From contig NZ_JAJFEQ010000001.1 in NCBI RefSeq assembly GCF_020707265.1, positions 558,001-622,000 on the forward strand: a DNA stretch of 64,000 nucleotides. Direction: 5' to 3'. The position numbers were made by a program, and so were the translations under genes. The stretch comes from Massilia sp. IC2-477 (GTDB lineage: Bacteria > Pseudomonadota > Gammaproteobacteria > Burkholderiales > Burkholderiaceae_D). The notes beneath the pieces were generated by a model. It ran no database searches, had not been told where the DNA came from, and worked only from the letters and a program-made list of their open reading frames with translations. How positions within the stretch are numbered: the first letter of the stretch is position 1; each line of letters opens with the position of its first letter. This document shows positions 46,739 to 56,635 of this stretch, piece after piece.

Positions 46739-48958
46739 TTACTTCGCCGCCGTCCCACCCAGGTTCTTCTTGAAGAAGGCCTCGATCAGTCCATACACGT
46801 GACGCTGATTGACCTTGCCCGAGATGCCGTGCTTGGCGCCCGGATAGGTCATCAGGTCGAACTGTACGTTGCGCTTCACCAGCTCGTCGATCAGGCGCGT
46901 GGTGTTGGTGAACAGCACGTTGTCGTCGGCCATGCCGTGGATCAGCAGCAGCGGCGACTTCAGGCCGTCCAGGTGCGCGAACACGCCGCTGCGCTTGTAG
47001 GCTTCCGGATCGGACTTCGGGGTGCCGCCCACGAACTGCTCGGTGTAGTGGGTGTCGTACAGGGCCCAGTCGGTCACCGGGGCCACCGACACGCCCATGG
47101 CGATCTTGTCCGAGGCTGCCGACAGCAGGCGCAGGGTCATGAAGCCGCCGTAGCTCCAGCCAAACACGCCAATGCGCTTCGGATCGACGAAGCTCTGCTG
47201 GGCCAGCCAGTCGATGCCGGTAACCTGGTCTTCCACTTCGACCTTGCCCAGGTTGTTGTAGAGGGCGTCGGTGAAGACGCGCTCGCGGCGGCTCGAGCCG
47301 CGGTTATCCAGGCGGAACACCACGAAGCCCTGCTGGGCCATGTACTGGTCAAAATAATTGCCCCAGGTGCGGGTCACGCGCTGCGAGTGCGGGCCGCCGT
47401 AGGTGAACAGGAACACCGGGTAGCGCTTGCTCGCGTCGAAGTTGGCCGGCTTGATGATGGAATAGTGCAGCGTCTGCCCATCCTTGGCCTTCATCGTGCC
47501 GAATTCGGTCGGCAGGTGGTCCGGCATGTACTTGGCGTACGGGTGGTTCGCGTTCAGCTCATTTTTCTCGAGCCATTCGACCATGCTGCCGTCGGCGCGG
47601 CGGATCGACACCTGCGGCGGGGTCTTCGGGTTCGAGTAGGTGTCCACGAAGATCTTGCCGTTGCGTGCGAACACGGCGTCGTGCCAGCCGTCGCCGGCGG
47701 TGACGCGCAGCGGCGCGCCGGCATTGCTGCCGTCGAGCTTGACCGCATAGGTCTGCTTGTCGATCACGGCATCCTTGTTCGACGAGACATAGACCTTGCC
47801 GTCGGTTTCGTCGATCGCCAGGATGTTGTCCACGCCCCATTCACCCTTGGTCAGCGGGTGCATCAGCTTGCCGTCCAGGCCGTACAGGTACAGGTGGTTG
47901 CGGCCGCTGCGCTCGGAGGCCCAGATGAAGGCTTTCTTGCTGCGCAGGAAGCGCAGGTCGTTGTGGATGCTGACCCAGGTCTTCGAGGTCTCGGTGAGCA
48001 GCGGGCGCTGGGCCAGCGTGTTCACGTCCACGGCCACCAGGTCGAGGCGCTTCTGGTCGCGGGTCTGGCGCTGGTAGACCAGGGTCTTGGCGTCGTCGCT
48101 GAAGTCAGCGCGCACCAGGTAGATGTCCTTCTCGGCGCCCAGGTCAACCTTGCGCTGCTGGCCGGTGGCCGGGTTGACGATCATCAGCTCGATCAGCACG
48201 TTCGGATCGCCCGCGGCCGGGTAATGCTGGTCGATCACTTCGGTGCGGTCGGCGAAGATCTCGAAGCGGCGCACGACCGGGACGGGTTTTTCATCATAGC
48301 GGCGGTAGGCGATCGCGGAATCGTCCGGCGCCCAGTAGTAGCCGGTGTGCTGGTCCATCTCTTCCTGCGCGACGAATTCCGCCTCGCCGTTGTGGATGGT
48401 GCCCTTGCCATCGGTCGTCAGCTGGCGCTCAGCGCCGGTCTGCAGGTCGATCACGACCAGATTCTGGTTACGCACGAAGGAAACGTAGCGGCCCTTCGGC
48501 GAAATCTTCGGGTCGATCACGTTGCCCGAGGCGACCTTGCGCGGCGCATCCGGCTTGGCGGCATCGACCAGGTAGAGGTCGCCACCGATCGGCACCAAGA
48601 GCTGCTTGCCATCCGGCGACCAGAAATAGTTCAGGATGCCCGACAGGCCGGCGGTACGGGCGCGCTCGCGGCGCGCTTTTTCTTCCAGCGACAGTTCCTC
48701 GTTCGGCACCAGGCGCTTGGAATCGACCAGGCGCTGGGTGCTCTTGGTCTTCATGTTGTATTCCCACAGGTCCAGCTGGTACTGGTTGTCGGCGCGGCCG
48801 CGCAGGAAGGTGACGCGCTCGCCGTCGGGCGACACGCGCAGGTTCTTGACACTGGCGCCGGCCAGGGCTGGGTCGCCGTAGATACGGTCCAGCGTCAGGC
48901 GTTCGGCCGAAGCGGGAGCGGCCGCGAGGGCGGCCAGAAGAAGCAGGGTAGGGCGCAT
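46739..48958 (-). CDS. Secreted S9 family prolyl peptidase (DPP4-like)
   Basis: Serine peptidase of 739 residues with signal peptide 1-18. N-terminal DPPIV-type beta-propeller (about 40-480), with a repeated SPDGKQLLVP-like pattern, and an alpha/beta-hydrolase domain (about 500-739). Nucleophile S602 in GWSYGGF; Asp in HGMADDNVLF; His near the C terminus in PGAKHGISG. Likely cleaves dipeptides after Pro. GC use is normal. Ends in a shared converging terminator. Confidence 0.95.
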   Translation of the reverse strand: MRPTLLLLAALAAAPASAERLTLDRIYGDPALAGASVKNLRVSPDGERVTFLRGRADNQYQLDLWEYNMKTKSTQRLVDSKRLVPNEELSLEEKARRERARTAGLSGILNYFWSPDGKQLLVPIGGDLYLVDAAKPDAPRKVASGNVIDPKISPKGRYVSFVRNQNLVVIDLQTGAERQLTTDGKGTIHNGEAEFVAQEEMDQHTGYYWAPDDSAIAYRRYDEKPVPVVRRFEIFADRTEVIDQHYPAAGDPNVLIELMIVNPATGQQRKVDLGAEKDIYLVRADFSDDAKTLVYQRQTRDQKRLDLVAVDVNTLAQRPLLTETSKTWVSIHNDLRFLRSKKAFIWASERSGRNHLYLYGLDGKLMHPLTKGEWGVDNILAIDETDGKVYVSSNKDAVIDKQTYAVKLDGSNAGAPLRVTAGDGWHDAVFARNGKIFVDTYSNPKTPPQVSIRRADGSMVEWLEKNELNANHPYAKYMPDHLPTEFGTMKAKDGQTLHYSIIKPANFDASKRYPVFLFTYGGPHSQRVTRTWGNYFDQYMAQQGFVVFRLDNRGSSRRERVFTDALYNNLGKVEVEDQVTGIDWLAQQSFVDPKRIGVFGWSYGGFMTLRLLSAASDKIAMGVSVAPVTDWALYDTHYTEQFVGGTPKSDPEAYKRSGVFAHLDGLKSPLLLIHGMADDNVLFTNTTRLIDELVKRNVQFDLMTYPGAKHGISGKVNQRHVYGLIEAFFKKNLGGTAAK

Positions 48959-49030
48959 GAAATGTCTCTGGTGTAAGTTAATTTGCTACAACTGCGGAAC
49001 GATACCAGAGTCAGCACCCGAGCGCTGTAA

Positions 49031-50464
49031 TTACGTATGCATTTCCTTCGCCAGAGTCGCCTCGCCGGCCACCCCTTCGCGGATGCGCTGGCGCGCCAGC
49101 TTCTCGAAGGACCAGGTCAGCAGCACCGCCGCCACCGTCAGCGCGATCACCAGGCCGATCCAGAAGCCGGTGGTCGACATCGGCGCGCCGGGCCGCCATG
49201 GGAACCATTCCGGCGCCAGCCCCAGGATGCAGCCGAGCGGCAGCGAGATGCCCCAGAAGGCGACCAGCTGGATGATCATCGGCGCGCGCGTCACCTGGTA
49301 GCCGCGGATGGCCGAGGCTGTCGCCACCTGGGTGGCGTCGGACAGCTGGAACAGCGCCGCGAGCAGCAGCAGGTTGGCGCAGGCCGCCTGCACCGCAGGA
49401 TCGGAGGTGTACATGGCGGCGATCTGCCAGCGGAACAGGGCGATGAAAATCGCCGACAGCGCGCCAAAAGCGACCGAGGTGCCGACGCCGACCCAGCCCA
49501 CGAAGCGGGCGCGCACCGGGTTGCCTTCGCCCATGGCCTGGCCGACGCGGGTCATCATGCCGATCGAGAAGCTGAGCGGCACCATGAACACCAGCGAGGC
49601 GAAATTCAGCGCCACCTGGTGCGAAGAGACTGCCACCACGCCGAAGCGCGCCACCAGCAGGCCGATCAGGCCGAAGGCGCTGACCTCGGCAAAATAAGTG
49701 ACGCCGATCGGCAGGCCGAGGCGCAGCATCGAACCAATCTCTTTCCAGTCCGGGCCTTCCCAGCCGGTGAACGGGTAGGTCATGCGGTAGGCCGGCGCAT
49801 ACTTGATCCAGACGATCATGGCGCCCAGCATCAGCCACATGCCCACCGCGGTCGACACCGCGCAGCCGACCGCACCCAGCTGCGGAAAGCCCCAGTTACC
49901 GTAGACCAGCAGCCAGTTCGAGATCACGTTGAAGACCAGGCCGAAGATCGCGATCCACATAATCGGCTTGGTCTGGTTGATGCTGGTGGTGTAGCCGTAC
50001 AGGGCGCGGTAGCAGGCAAAGGCCGGCATGCCGAGGCTGATCACGTGCAGGAACAGCGAGGCGCGGTCGGCCACGTGCTGCTCCAGCCCGACATGGTCGA
50101 ACAGCAGGGTGCACAGGTTGGCGAACAGGCAGGCCACCAGGCCCACGATCAGGCCCTTCCACAGCGACTGCCGCACCGAATGCGGGATCTGGTCGTAGCG
50201 GGCGGCGCCGATCTCGTGCGCGACCACGGTATTGATCGCCATCATGGTGCCCATCACGGTGACCAGCACGATCGACCACACCGAAGTGCCGAGCGAGACC
50301 GCAGCCAGCTCTTCGGCGCTGACGTGGCCGGTCATCGCCACGTCGGCCACGCCCATGCCGACAGTCGCCAGCTGGCCCACCAGCATCGGCCAGGACAGGC
50401 GCCACAGGGTAGCGACCTCGTGGCGGACGGGCGTAGCGGATGGGGAAATGGCGGCAGTGGTCAT
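49031..50464 (-). CDS. MATE family efflux transporter (NorM-like)
   Basis: Na+ or H+ coupled multidrug exporter, 477 residues with twelve hydrophobic helices in two repeats. N-terminal LSWPMLVGQLATVGMGVADVAMTGHVS and the second repeat SIGMMTRVGQAMGEGNPVRAR are MATE signatures. Substrates cannot be predicted. ATG 50464 has no strong Shine-Dalgarno. Confidence 0.93.
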   Translation of the reverse strand: MTTAAISPSATPVRHEVATLWRLSWPMLVGQLATVGMGVADVAMTGHVSAEELAAVSLGTSVWSIVLVTVMGTMMAINTVVAHEIGAARYDQIPHSVRQSLWKGLIVGLVACLFANLCTLLFDHVGLEQHVADRASLFLHVISLGMPAFACYRALYGYTTSINQTKPIMWIAIFGLVFNVISNWLLVYGNWGFPQLGAVGCAVSTAVGMWLMLGAMIVWIKYAPAYRMTYPFTGWEGPDWKEIGSMLRLGLPIGVTYFAEVSAFGLIGLLVARFGVVAVSSHQVALNFASLVFMVPLSFSIGMMTRVGQAMGEGNPVRARFVGWVGVGTSVAFGALSAIFIALFRWQIAAMYTSDPAVQAACANLLLLAALFQLSDATQVATASAIRGYQVTRAPMIIQLVAFWGISLPLGCILGLAPEWFPWRPGAPMSTTGFWIGLVIALTVAAVLLTWSFEKLARQRIREGVAGEATLAKEMHT

Positions 50465-50506
50465 GTTGTTCTAGGGGCGATGCAGGAAAGCCCTCCATTT
50501 TACTGA

Positions 50507-51238
50507 TTAATCGCCAACATCGCGGGACCCTTGGGACGGCTGGCCTTGCCTTGACGGGGGGGCGGACTTGGAGCGCCTCAAGCAGGCCCATACGCCGGCG
50601 ACCAGCAGGACCGGCAGCACGAATTTCAGCAGCATGCCCAGGTTCCCATGCGCCTTCAACCGTGCGGCGCCGTTGGCGGCTACCAGCACGGCAGCGCCGA
50701 GCGGTCCGGCCGAGAACAGCATGTTGGTAACGAGATTCCAGCCGAGATGCAGGCCGAGCGGCAAAGCCAGCGAACCGGTCCGCGTGAACGCAAGGGCGAA
50801 CATCCAGCCGTACATCCCGGTCCATGCCAGCACGAATACCATCGCCACCGGGTTGCCCAGGACGCCGTAGCTGAACCAGTGATAGACGCCGAAGGCCAGG
50901 GCGTCGAACAGGACCGCGCGGCGCTCGCCGAGCAGGCGTACCGCCTGGTAGAGCAGATAGCCGCGAAACAGCAGCTCTTCGAACAGTACGGAATTGAGTT
51001 CCCAGCGCAAGCCGCCGACCAGCCGGGACGTCGTGAATGCAGGGTTCACTGTCCATGTCGTCCCGAGCGCATGGGCGTAGCCGAGCTGCTGGATGCCCGC
51101 TGCCAGCGCCGCCACCGCCAGGCCAGCGCCGAACTGCCGCAGGCGCAGGCGCGGCGCATCGAATCCGAGCGCATCGAGGCGCTTGCCTTCGCAGCGCAGC
51201 AGCAGCCATGAGACCAGGAGCAGCAGGGGGCCAATCAT
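50507..51238 (-). CDS. CPBP family intramembrane metalloprotease
   Basis: Eight-helix membrane protease of the Rce1/Abi type, 243 residues. Motif 1 FEELLFRG with E87-E88 and R92; motif 2 FGVYH with H120; motif 3 HLGWN with H164 and N168. All residues needed for activity are present. GGAG precedes ATG 51238. Family members process exported peptides or act in bacteriocin self-protection; here there is no clear substrate gene. It is 42 bases from the MATE gene. Confidence 0.9.
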   Translation of the reverse strand: MIGPLLLLVSWLLLRCEGKRLDALGFDAPRLRLRQFGAGLAVAALAAGIQQLGYAHALGTTWTVNPAFTTSRLVGGLRWELNSVLFEELLFRGYLLYQAVRLLGERRAVLFDALAFGVYHWFSYGVLGNPVAMVFVLAWTGMYGWMFALAFTRTGSLALPLGLHLGWNLVTNMLFSAGPLGAAVLVAANGAARLKAHGNLGMLLKFVLPVLLVAGVWACLRRSKSAPPSRQGQPSQGSRDVGD

Positions 51239-51357
51239 TCCATCTCCACCGGGAGTGCGCGCAGGCGACAGCGAATCTTACTAGAAGCAAGCTCTTGAGT
51301 CTGCGCAAGATCGACTGAGCAAAACTGCACGACCTTAAGGTATTCCAAGGAGGTGTC

Positions 51358-53193
51358 ATGGAAGAACTATTGCCGTACTATGAGCGCGAGCTGGTCTACC
51401 TGAACACGGTCGGGCGCGAGCTGGCGCACCAGTACCCGCGCCTGGCGAGCGAACTGGGCCTTGGCGCCGAAGGATTGGAAGACCCGCACATCCGGCGCCT
51501 GATCCAGGCCTGCGCGCTGCTCAACGCGCGCACGGCGCGCAAGCTCGACGACGACTATCCGGAATTCACCGAAGCCCTGCTGGGCAGCTTGTATCCCTAC
51601 TTCCTGCAGGGCATCCCATCGTGTTCGATCGCCCGCATCGGCGGCGCGCCGGGGCCGCAAGCGAGCGGCCGGCCGGAACGGGTGGAGACGATCCCGCGCG
51701 GCACCGAGATGAGCGCGCTGCACCACAAGGGCACGGCCTGCCGCTTCCGCACCACCAGCCCCCTGACCCTGGCCCCGGTCGGCGTGGCCAAGGCGCGCTA
51801 CGAACCGGTGGTGCATGCGCCGGCCCACGTGCGGCTGCCGGCGCGCGCTACCGGGCAGGTGGCCATCACCATCGACAGCGCGGCGCCGGCGCGCCTGCTG
51901 CGCCAGCTCGGCATGCCGCGCCTGCGCCTGTATGTGGATGCCGATCCGCTGCTGGCGGCAGCCCTGATCGACACCCTGTTCATGCACGTCGGCGCAAGCT
52001 ACCTGGAGATCGGCGACGGCGGCCCGTGGCGCCAGCTCGAGCGCATGCCCTTGTCCCTGGGCGGCTTCGGCGACGACGACGCGCTGGTGCCGCTGCGCCC
52101 CAGCGAACACGCGGCCTACCGGCTGCTGAGCGAATACTTCGCCTTCCCGGACAAATTCCACTTCATCGACATCGACCTGGGCAAGCTGGCGCCGATGCTG
52201 CCGGCCGCGGCGCACCGCTTCACGCTGCACCTGATCGTCAACGGCCTGCACGGCGACAGCGGCGCCGCGCGCCTGCTCGGCACCCTGCAGGCGTCGCACC
52301 TGCTCGCCGGCTGCGCGGCAGTGGTCAACCTGTTCCACCAGGCCGCGATGCCGGTCCGGATCACCCATCGCACCGCGATGTACGACGTGCTGCCGGGACG
52401 GCACGAAGAAGACGTGGAGGTCTACAGCATCGACAGCGTCAACGTGCTGCGCACGGCGGAGGGCAGGGTGCAGTCGATCGCCTACCGGCCCTATTACGGA
52501 CTGCGTCACGGCGAAGGGGGCGAGCTGCGCGAGCGCTACTGGTTCGCCCGCCGCGACGACCGCGGCGTGCAGCGCCAGCGCACCAAGATCGGTTTTACCG
52601 ACGCCGGCTTCTCGCTGGCCGCCGACGAGCAGTGCGTGGCCTCGATCGACCTGACCTGCACCAATGGCGCGCACGCCACCAGTACCGGCTTCGGCGCGCC
52701 GGGCGGCGACATGACCAGCGAGACCGCCGCTGGCGGCCTGCCGATCCACCTGCTGCGCCGTCCCACACTGCCGCACCGCTTCCCTTCGTCCGGCGGCGCC
52801 CACTGGCGCCTGGTGGCCCAGCTGGCGCTGAACCACCGCTCGCTGGGCGACCTCGACGCCTTCCGCGAAGTGCTGACCCTGTACGACGTCTCGCGCTCGG
52901 CCGCGACCCAGCGCCAGATCGCCGGCATCACGGCGATGGAAACCCTGTCGTCCACAGCCTGGATGCGCACCCGCATCGGCGCCACGATGGTGCACGGCCT
53001 TGATGTGCGCATGACGGTCGACGAAGACGCCTTCGCCGGCAGCAGCGTCTACGTGTTCGCGGAAGTGGTGAACCGCTTCTTCGGCCTGTACGTGCACATC
53101 AACAGTTTCACGCGGCTGGTGGTGCGCTCGGCGCAGACCGACAGGGAGCTCCTGCGATGCGAGCCACGCAACGGCAACCTGACACTGGTGTGA
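51358..53193 (+). CDS. tssF: Type VI secretion baseplate protein TssF
   Basis: Baseplate wedge subunit, 611 residues, full length. N terminus LLPYYERELVYLNTVGRELAHQYPRLA is diagnostic, as is LLGSLYPYFLQGIPSCSI near 76-93; C terminus VNRFFGLYVHINSFTRLVV. AAGGAGGTG precedes ATG 51358. It overlaps tssG by 37 bases. No other T6SS gene (tssB, C, H, J, L, M, K, hcp, vgrG) is in the window. Confidence 0.95.
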   Translation: MEELLPYYERELVYLNTVGRELAHQYPRLASELGLGAEGLEDPHIRRLIQACALLNARTARKLDDDYPEFTEALLGSLYPYFLQGIPSCSIARIGGAPGPQASGRPERVETIPRGTEMSALHHKGTACRFRTTSPLTLAPVGVAKARYEPVVHAPAHVRLPARATGQVAITIDSAAPARLLRQLGMPRLRLYVDADPLLAAALIDTLFMHVGASYLEIGDGGPWRQLERMPLSLGGFGDDDALVPLRPSEHAAYRLLSEYFAFPDKFHFIDIDLGKLAPMLPAAAHRFTLHLIVNGLHGDSGAARLLGTLQASHLLAGCAAVVNLFHQAAMPVRITHRTAMYDVLPGRHEEDVEVYSIDSVNVLRTAEGRVQSIAYRPYYGLRHGEGGELRERYWFARRDDRGVQRQRTKIGFTDAGFSLAADEQCVASIDLTCTNGAHATSTGFGAPGGDMTSETAAGGLPIHLLRRPTLPHRFPSSGGAHWRLVAQLALNHRSLGDLDAFREVLTLYDVSRSAATQRQIAGITAMETLSSTAWMRTRIGATMVHGLDVRMTVDEDAFAGSSVYVFAEVVNRFFGLYVHINSFTRLVVRSAQTDRELLRCEPRNGNLTLV

Positions 53194-54170
53194 TCGACCA
53201 GCTGCTGGCCGAGCCCTGGCGCTACGAACTGTTCCAGGCGGTGCGCCTGCTGTCGCGCTGGCTACGCCGCTACGGCCTGTCGCCGGACACCGCGATCCGC
53301 TTCGAGAACAGCCTCTCGCTCGCCTTCCCGACCAGCGACATCGAAGCGCTGCGCCTCGACGGCGACCCGGCCGACGATGGCGCCATGCGGCTGCGGATAC
53401 GCACAGCGGTGATGGGCCTGCTCGGTGCGCACGGCGCGCTGCCCCTGCATTACACCGAGCGCATCGCATCCTGGCAACACGCGGCCCATGACGACGGCCC
53501 GCGCGCCTTCTACGATGCCTTCTCCAGCCGCCAGGTGGCGCTGTTCTACCGCGCCTGGCGCAAATACCGGGTGCGCGGCGGGCCGGACGAGCATAACCGC
53601 GACCGCTTCCTGGCCCAGCTGGCGGCACTTGGGGGCGCGGGGTGGACACACCCCGAGGCAGGACAGCTGGATGCCGGTCTGCCCTTCGAGAGCCTCGCCT
53701 ATTTCGCGGCACAGCTGCGCAGCCGGGTGGTGCCGGCGGAGCTGATCGCGGGCGTGCTGCGCGACTACCTGCAGGTGCCGGTCACGGTCGAGCAGTTCGC
53801 GGGACGCTGGGATCCGCTCGGCACGGCCGACCGCAGCCGGCTGGGCGAGAACAACTGCGACGTCGGGTTCGGTGCGACCCTGGGCGAACGGCTGCTGCGG
53901 CCGGAGCTCGGCATCCGCATCCGCGTCGGGCCGCTGTCCTCTAGCATGTTCGAACAGTTCCTGCCTGGCACTGCCGGGGCGCGTGCGCTAGCGGCGCTGC
54001 TGGGGCGCTTTGCGATCGAAGTTCCGTACCGCGAGCTACAGGTGGTTTTGCGTGGCGACGAGGTCGACGGCGCCAGCCTGGACGGCACGGTCCGGCTCGG
54101 GCTGGACGGCTTTCTGTCCACGCAGCCTGACAAGCGCGACCGCGAAGACGTCTGCTACTTGCTCGCTTAG
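53157..54170 (+). CDS. tssG: Type VI secretion baseplate protein TssG
   Basis: Second wedge subunit, 337 residues. EPWRYELFQAVRLLSRWL, FRNS-like IRFENSLSLAFPTSDIEAL, GLLGAHGALPLHYTE and CDVGFGATLGERL are TssG family blocks. The start overlaps tssF, giving translational coupling. The C terminus is complete. Function needs TssF, TssE and TssK, which would have to be encoded elsewhere. Confidence 0.95.
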   Translation: MRATQRQPDTGVIDQLLAEPWRYELFQAVRLLSRWLRRYGLSPDTAIRFENSLSLAFPTSDIEALRLDGDPADDGAMRLRIRTAVMGLLGAHGALPLHYTERIASWQHAAHDDGPRAFYDAFSSRQVALFYRAWRKYRVRGGPDEHNRDRFLAQLAALGGAGWTHPEAGQLDAGLPFESLAYFAAQLRSRVVPAELIAGVLRDYLQVPVTVEQFAGRWDPLGTADRSRLGENNCDVGFGATLGERLLRPELGIRIRVGPLSSSMFEQFLPGTAGARALAALLGRFAIEVPYRELQVVLRGDEVDGASLDGTVRLGLDGFLSTQPDKRDREDVCYLLA

Positions 54171-54262
54171 TTCCTCTACCCGCGGGCATCATCCGCGCGA
54201 CGCCTGCCGAAGCCGCGACCTACAATCGACCCGACGACTGAATGAACCAGACAGGAGGGCAT

Positions 54263-54886
54263 ATGGAAAATATTGTGAATGCAGGCGACCACTTGGACCT
54301 GGTGAGCGAGAAGGACCTGGTGGGCCGGCGCGTGGCGGTCCTGATGACCGATGGCGTCGAGCAGGTCGAATACACGGGGCCGCGGACTTTCCTCGAAGGG
54401 AAGGGTGTGCGGGTGACCCTGATTTCGCCGAAGGCCGCGGGCGAGGAAGTGCAAGGCATGAACCATGACCAGCCGGGGGATAAGTTCAAGGTGGAGCTAA
54501 GCCTGTCGCAGGCTCAGGTCAACGATTACGATGCGCTGCTGCTGCCGGGTGGTGAAGAGAATCCGAAGAAACTGCGCCAGATTCCGGAGGCGATTGCCTT
54601 CATCAAGGCGTTTGACGATGCCGACAAGCCCATTGCTGCAATCTGCCATGGACCGTGGCCGCTGATCGAGGCGGGGATTGCGGAGTCCAAGCACCTGACC
54701 AGCTATCCAGCGATTCAGGATGACCTGAAGGCGGCTGGCGCAGAGTGGACGGATGATGAGGTGGTGGTGGACGGCAAGTTGGTCACGAGCCGCAAGCCGG
54801 AGGATATTCCGGCGTTCAATGACGCGCTGATGAAGGAATTGATGGTGATTCAGAAGGCGGGGACGGATCCGGGGCCGACCTCGTAA
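54263..54886 (+). CDS. DJ-1/PfpI family protein
   Basis: 207 residues of the class I glutamine amidotransferase-like fold. Nucleophile C128 in AICHGPW; VAVLMTDGVEQVEYTGPRTFL near 24-44 is the family start, and the conserved Glu appears in DGVEQVE. The class includes deglycases, proteases and chaperones; activity is not predictable. AGGAGG lies 4 bases before ATG 54263. Confidence 0.9.
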   Translation: MENIVNAGDHLDLVSEKDLVGRRVAVLMTDGVEQVEYTGPRTFLEGKGVRVTLISPKAAGEEVQGMNHDQPGDKFKVELSLSQAQVNDYDALLLPGGEENPKKLRQIPEAIAFIKAFDDADKPIAAICHGPWPLIEAGIAESKHLTSYPAIQDDLKAAGAEWTDDEVVVDGKLVTSRKPEDIPAFNDALMKELMVIQKAGTDPGPTS

Positions 54887-54898
54887 TGGCAAACATTG

Positions 54899-54929
54899 GA
54901 AAAGGCCGTTGACGACTCAGCGGCTTTTC
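54899..54929 (+). terminator. Terminator after PfpI gene, near-copy of ssrA terminator
   Basis: AAAAGGCCGTTGA / TCAGCGGCTTTT, loop CGAC. It matches the ssrA terminator at 57288-57319 in 27 of 31 aligned bases. Confidence 0.75.
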
Positions 54930-55209
54930 GTTGCCATGTGCTTTGGCAGGAATGTAGAGGAAATATAGTCCGCTTAAGCCAAGCGAGCTGGCTTGCAAGG
55001 TCTCAAATAGGCCTTAGGGCTTCGCCAATGCCTCGCGCCTGCCTGGCCGCCGGCGCCGGGATCTTTGGTAAAGATCACTAGCAGTGTTATAACGAGTGCT
55101 TTATCGTCTCGTGGGTTTCGAAATCCGAACAGCGACGCTTACACTCCATAGGTTAGAACTTACGTTTTGCTTTCAATGACGCTTTCACGAATGATCATCG
55201 TGCGGCAAG
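54930..55209. other. Non-coding start of an AT-richer block
   Basis: About 280 bases with no credible gene. A short open frame at 54896-55081 is not supported by codon use or a ribosome site. Composition becomes less GC-rich here and stays so to 57.3 kb. Confidence 0.4.
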
Positions 55210-55494
55210 TCACTCTGCACTCCTGCGTAGTGCTGGCTCAACCTTCTTAATCCACCCTCGTCGCAGCGCCCAGCGTACCTCAGTTTGCCAGGTGACACGC
55301 CGGCCGGTCGAGCTGGTGAGTACCTCCTTCGGCGCCCGCTTCTCTAGTTGCTCGAAAGAGGTGCATTCCCAGATGAGCTTCCACAGTCCCCACTTCGCTG
55401 GGTCAGTCTCTTCGCTAGCCTTCAAACGATTCTTGACCAGAACGGTGTAGCCGCCTTCCAGCACTTCAGGTTTAGCTCTGCTCATAATCGTCAT
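55210..55494 (-). CDS. Hypothetical protein in the AT-richer block
   Basis: 94 residues, basic and Trp-rich (KWGLWKLIWECTSF, TWQTEVRWALRRGWIKKV). No signal peptide. Two starts are possible: ATG 55494, or ATG 55485, for which AGGA upstream is better placed. Could bind nucleic acid or another protein, but no family is recognised. Codon use differs from the core genes. Confidence 0.5.
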   Translation of the reverse strand: MTIMSRAKPEVLEGGYTVLVKNRLKASEETDPAKWGLWKLIWECTSFEQLEKRAPKEVLTSSTGRRVTWQTEVRWALRRGWIKKVEPALRRSAE

Positions 55495-55548
55495 CCTGCG
55501 GCAGATCGAATCACATGACGTCTCCCATTAGCCAGACCGCCATGTATG

Positions 55549-55986
55549 CTAGATCCCTGCCTCTACTTCCAGGCGGTTCCAGATCTCATCGTACTTCGCC
55601 TCGCTAGCTGCTTGGCGGCGCTCGTAGTCGATCCTTAGTTCATCAGAACGAGGGGGCACAGCCTCAAATGCGGTTAGCCAAGCGGCGTAATAGTCCTTGA
55701 TGAGCTTAGTAGCAGATGGGTTCTTTGATACGTTCTTAAGGGCAGCCGGGTAGAATTTTTTCACTTCCGCCTTGCCATCTTTAATGCACTTCGCAGGATC
55801 ATCTTCAGCTGTTGCAGTGCCGAGGGTGGACTTCGAAGCGAACAGCTTAACTTTAAGGCTGCACATCATTATTTGGTACTGCGTTTGGCCGCGGAACGCA
55901 TCGGTTGGCGTTTGCTTCTCGGTGGCCTGTGCAGACAGAGCGGCGGAGAAAAAAAGTGCAGGCAATACAAAAAAAAGTTTGCTCAT
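55549..55986 (-). CDS. Secreted hypothetical protein in the AT-richer block
   Basis: 145 residues; signal peptide MSKLFFVLPALFFSAALSAQA. Two Cys in the mature part (MMCSLK, AKCIKD) probably form a disulfide. The rest is helical and basic. ATG 55986 has AGGA five bases upstream. No family recognised. Confidence 0.6.
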   Translation of the reverse strand: MSKLFFVLPALFFSAALSAQATEKQTPTDAFRGQTQYQIMMCSLKVKLFASKSTLGTATAEDDPAKCIKDGKAEVKKFYPAALKNVSKNPSATKLIKDYYAAWLTAFEAVPPRSDELRIDYERRQAASEAKYDEIWNRLEVEAGI

Positions 55987-56068
55987 CATTTTCCTTTCAT
56001 TGCCGGCATCTCGGCGTGCCGTTTCGCTTGATACTGCTGTCAAGCAAGCGAATACTCTTTAAATCTAA

Positions 56069-56635
56069 CTATCGAACCCACTTGTACAGCCATTGAGACT
56101 CTTCTTTCCCTGCTTCTCGGTTCTGCAGCAGTCTTTCCCTAGGAAGTTGTACCGTCGTCCGCTCCGGGGGATTGTCGCCAATCGCGGCGTAATACGAGAA
56201 CTGATCGGTATGCCAACCGCTATCGCTAAAAAGGTACTTCCCGCTATAGAAGTAAGTAACCTTCAAATCGGATAAGGTGGTTGACTGCGCTGCCTCTTCT
56301 TCAGTTGCGTAAAAATCAGATAGTTTTACCTCCACAGGAAAGTTGACGAGACCCATTGCTGGGTTCAACAACGAGTCTGTTTTCTTGATGTCAAACTTTA
56401 CTTGCCCAAGGAAGTAGTATTGCTTAACCCACTTTCCATTGCGAGGATGCAAGAAGACTCGCGTCCAAGTTTTGGGTTCTGAGGCAGTCGCAACAAGGGC
56501 TTTGAAATCGGCAACCTGCTCCTGCACCGCCGCTTGGCTAGTCGTGGAGGGGGCTGCTGCCACCTTTTTTACTGGGGCTGCTGGTGCGACGGCTGCGGTC
56601 AGGAGAAAAGCTAATGCGAGGAAAGTGTTCTTCAT
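56069..56635 (-). CDS. Secreted hypothetical protein in the AT-richer block
   Basis: 188 residues with signal peptide 1-19. The mature part has a Ser/Thr/Ala spacer, then a beta-rich region (KWVKQYYFLGQVKFDIKKTDSL, FPVEVKLSDFYATEEEA, LKVTYFYSGKYLFSD). The pattern suggests a small beta-sandwich in the periplasm. No Cys after the signal peptide and no recognised family. Confidence 0.62.
   Translation of the reverse strand: MKNTFLALAFLLTAAVAPAAPVKKVAAAPSTTSQAAVQEQVADFKALVATASEPKTWTRVFLHPRNGKWVKQYYFLGQVKFDIKKTDSLLNPAMGLVNFPVEVKLSDFYATEEEAAQSTTLSDLKVTYFYSGKYLFSDSGWHTDQFSYYAAIGDNPPERTTVQLPRERLLQNREAGKEESQWLYKWVR

Noticed and set aside
54896-55081. 61-residue open frame after the PfpI terminator
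   Set aside because: It begins inside the terminator hairpin, has no ribosome site and no sensible protein pattern.
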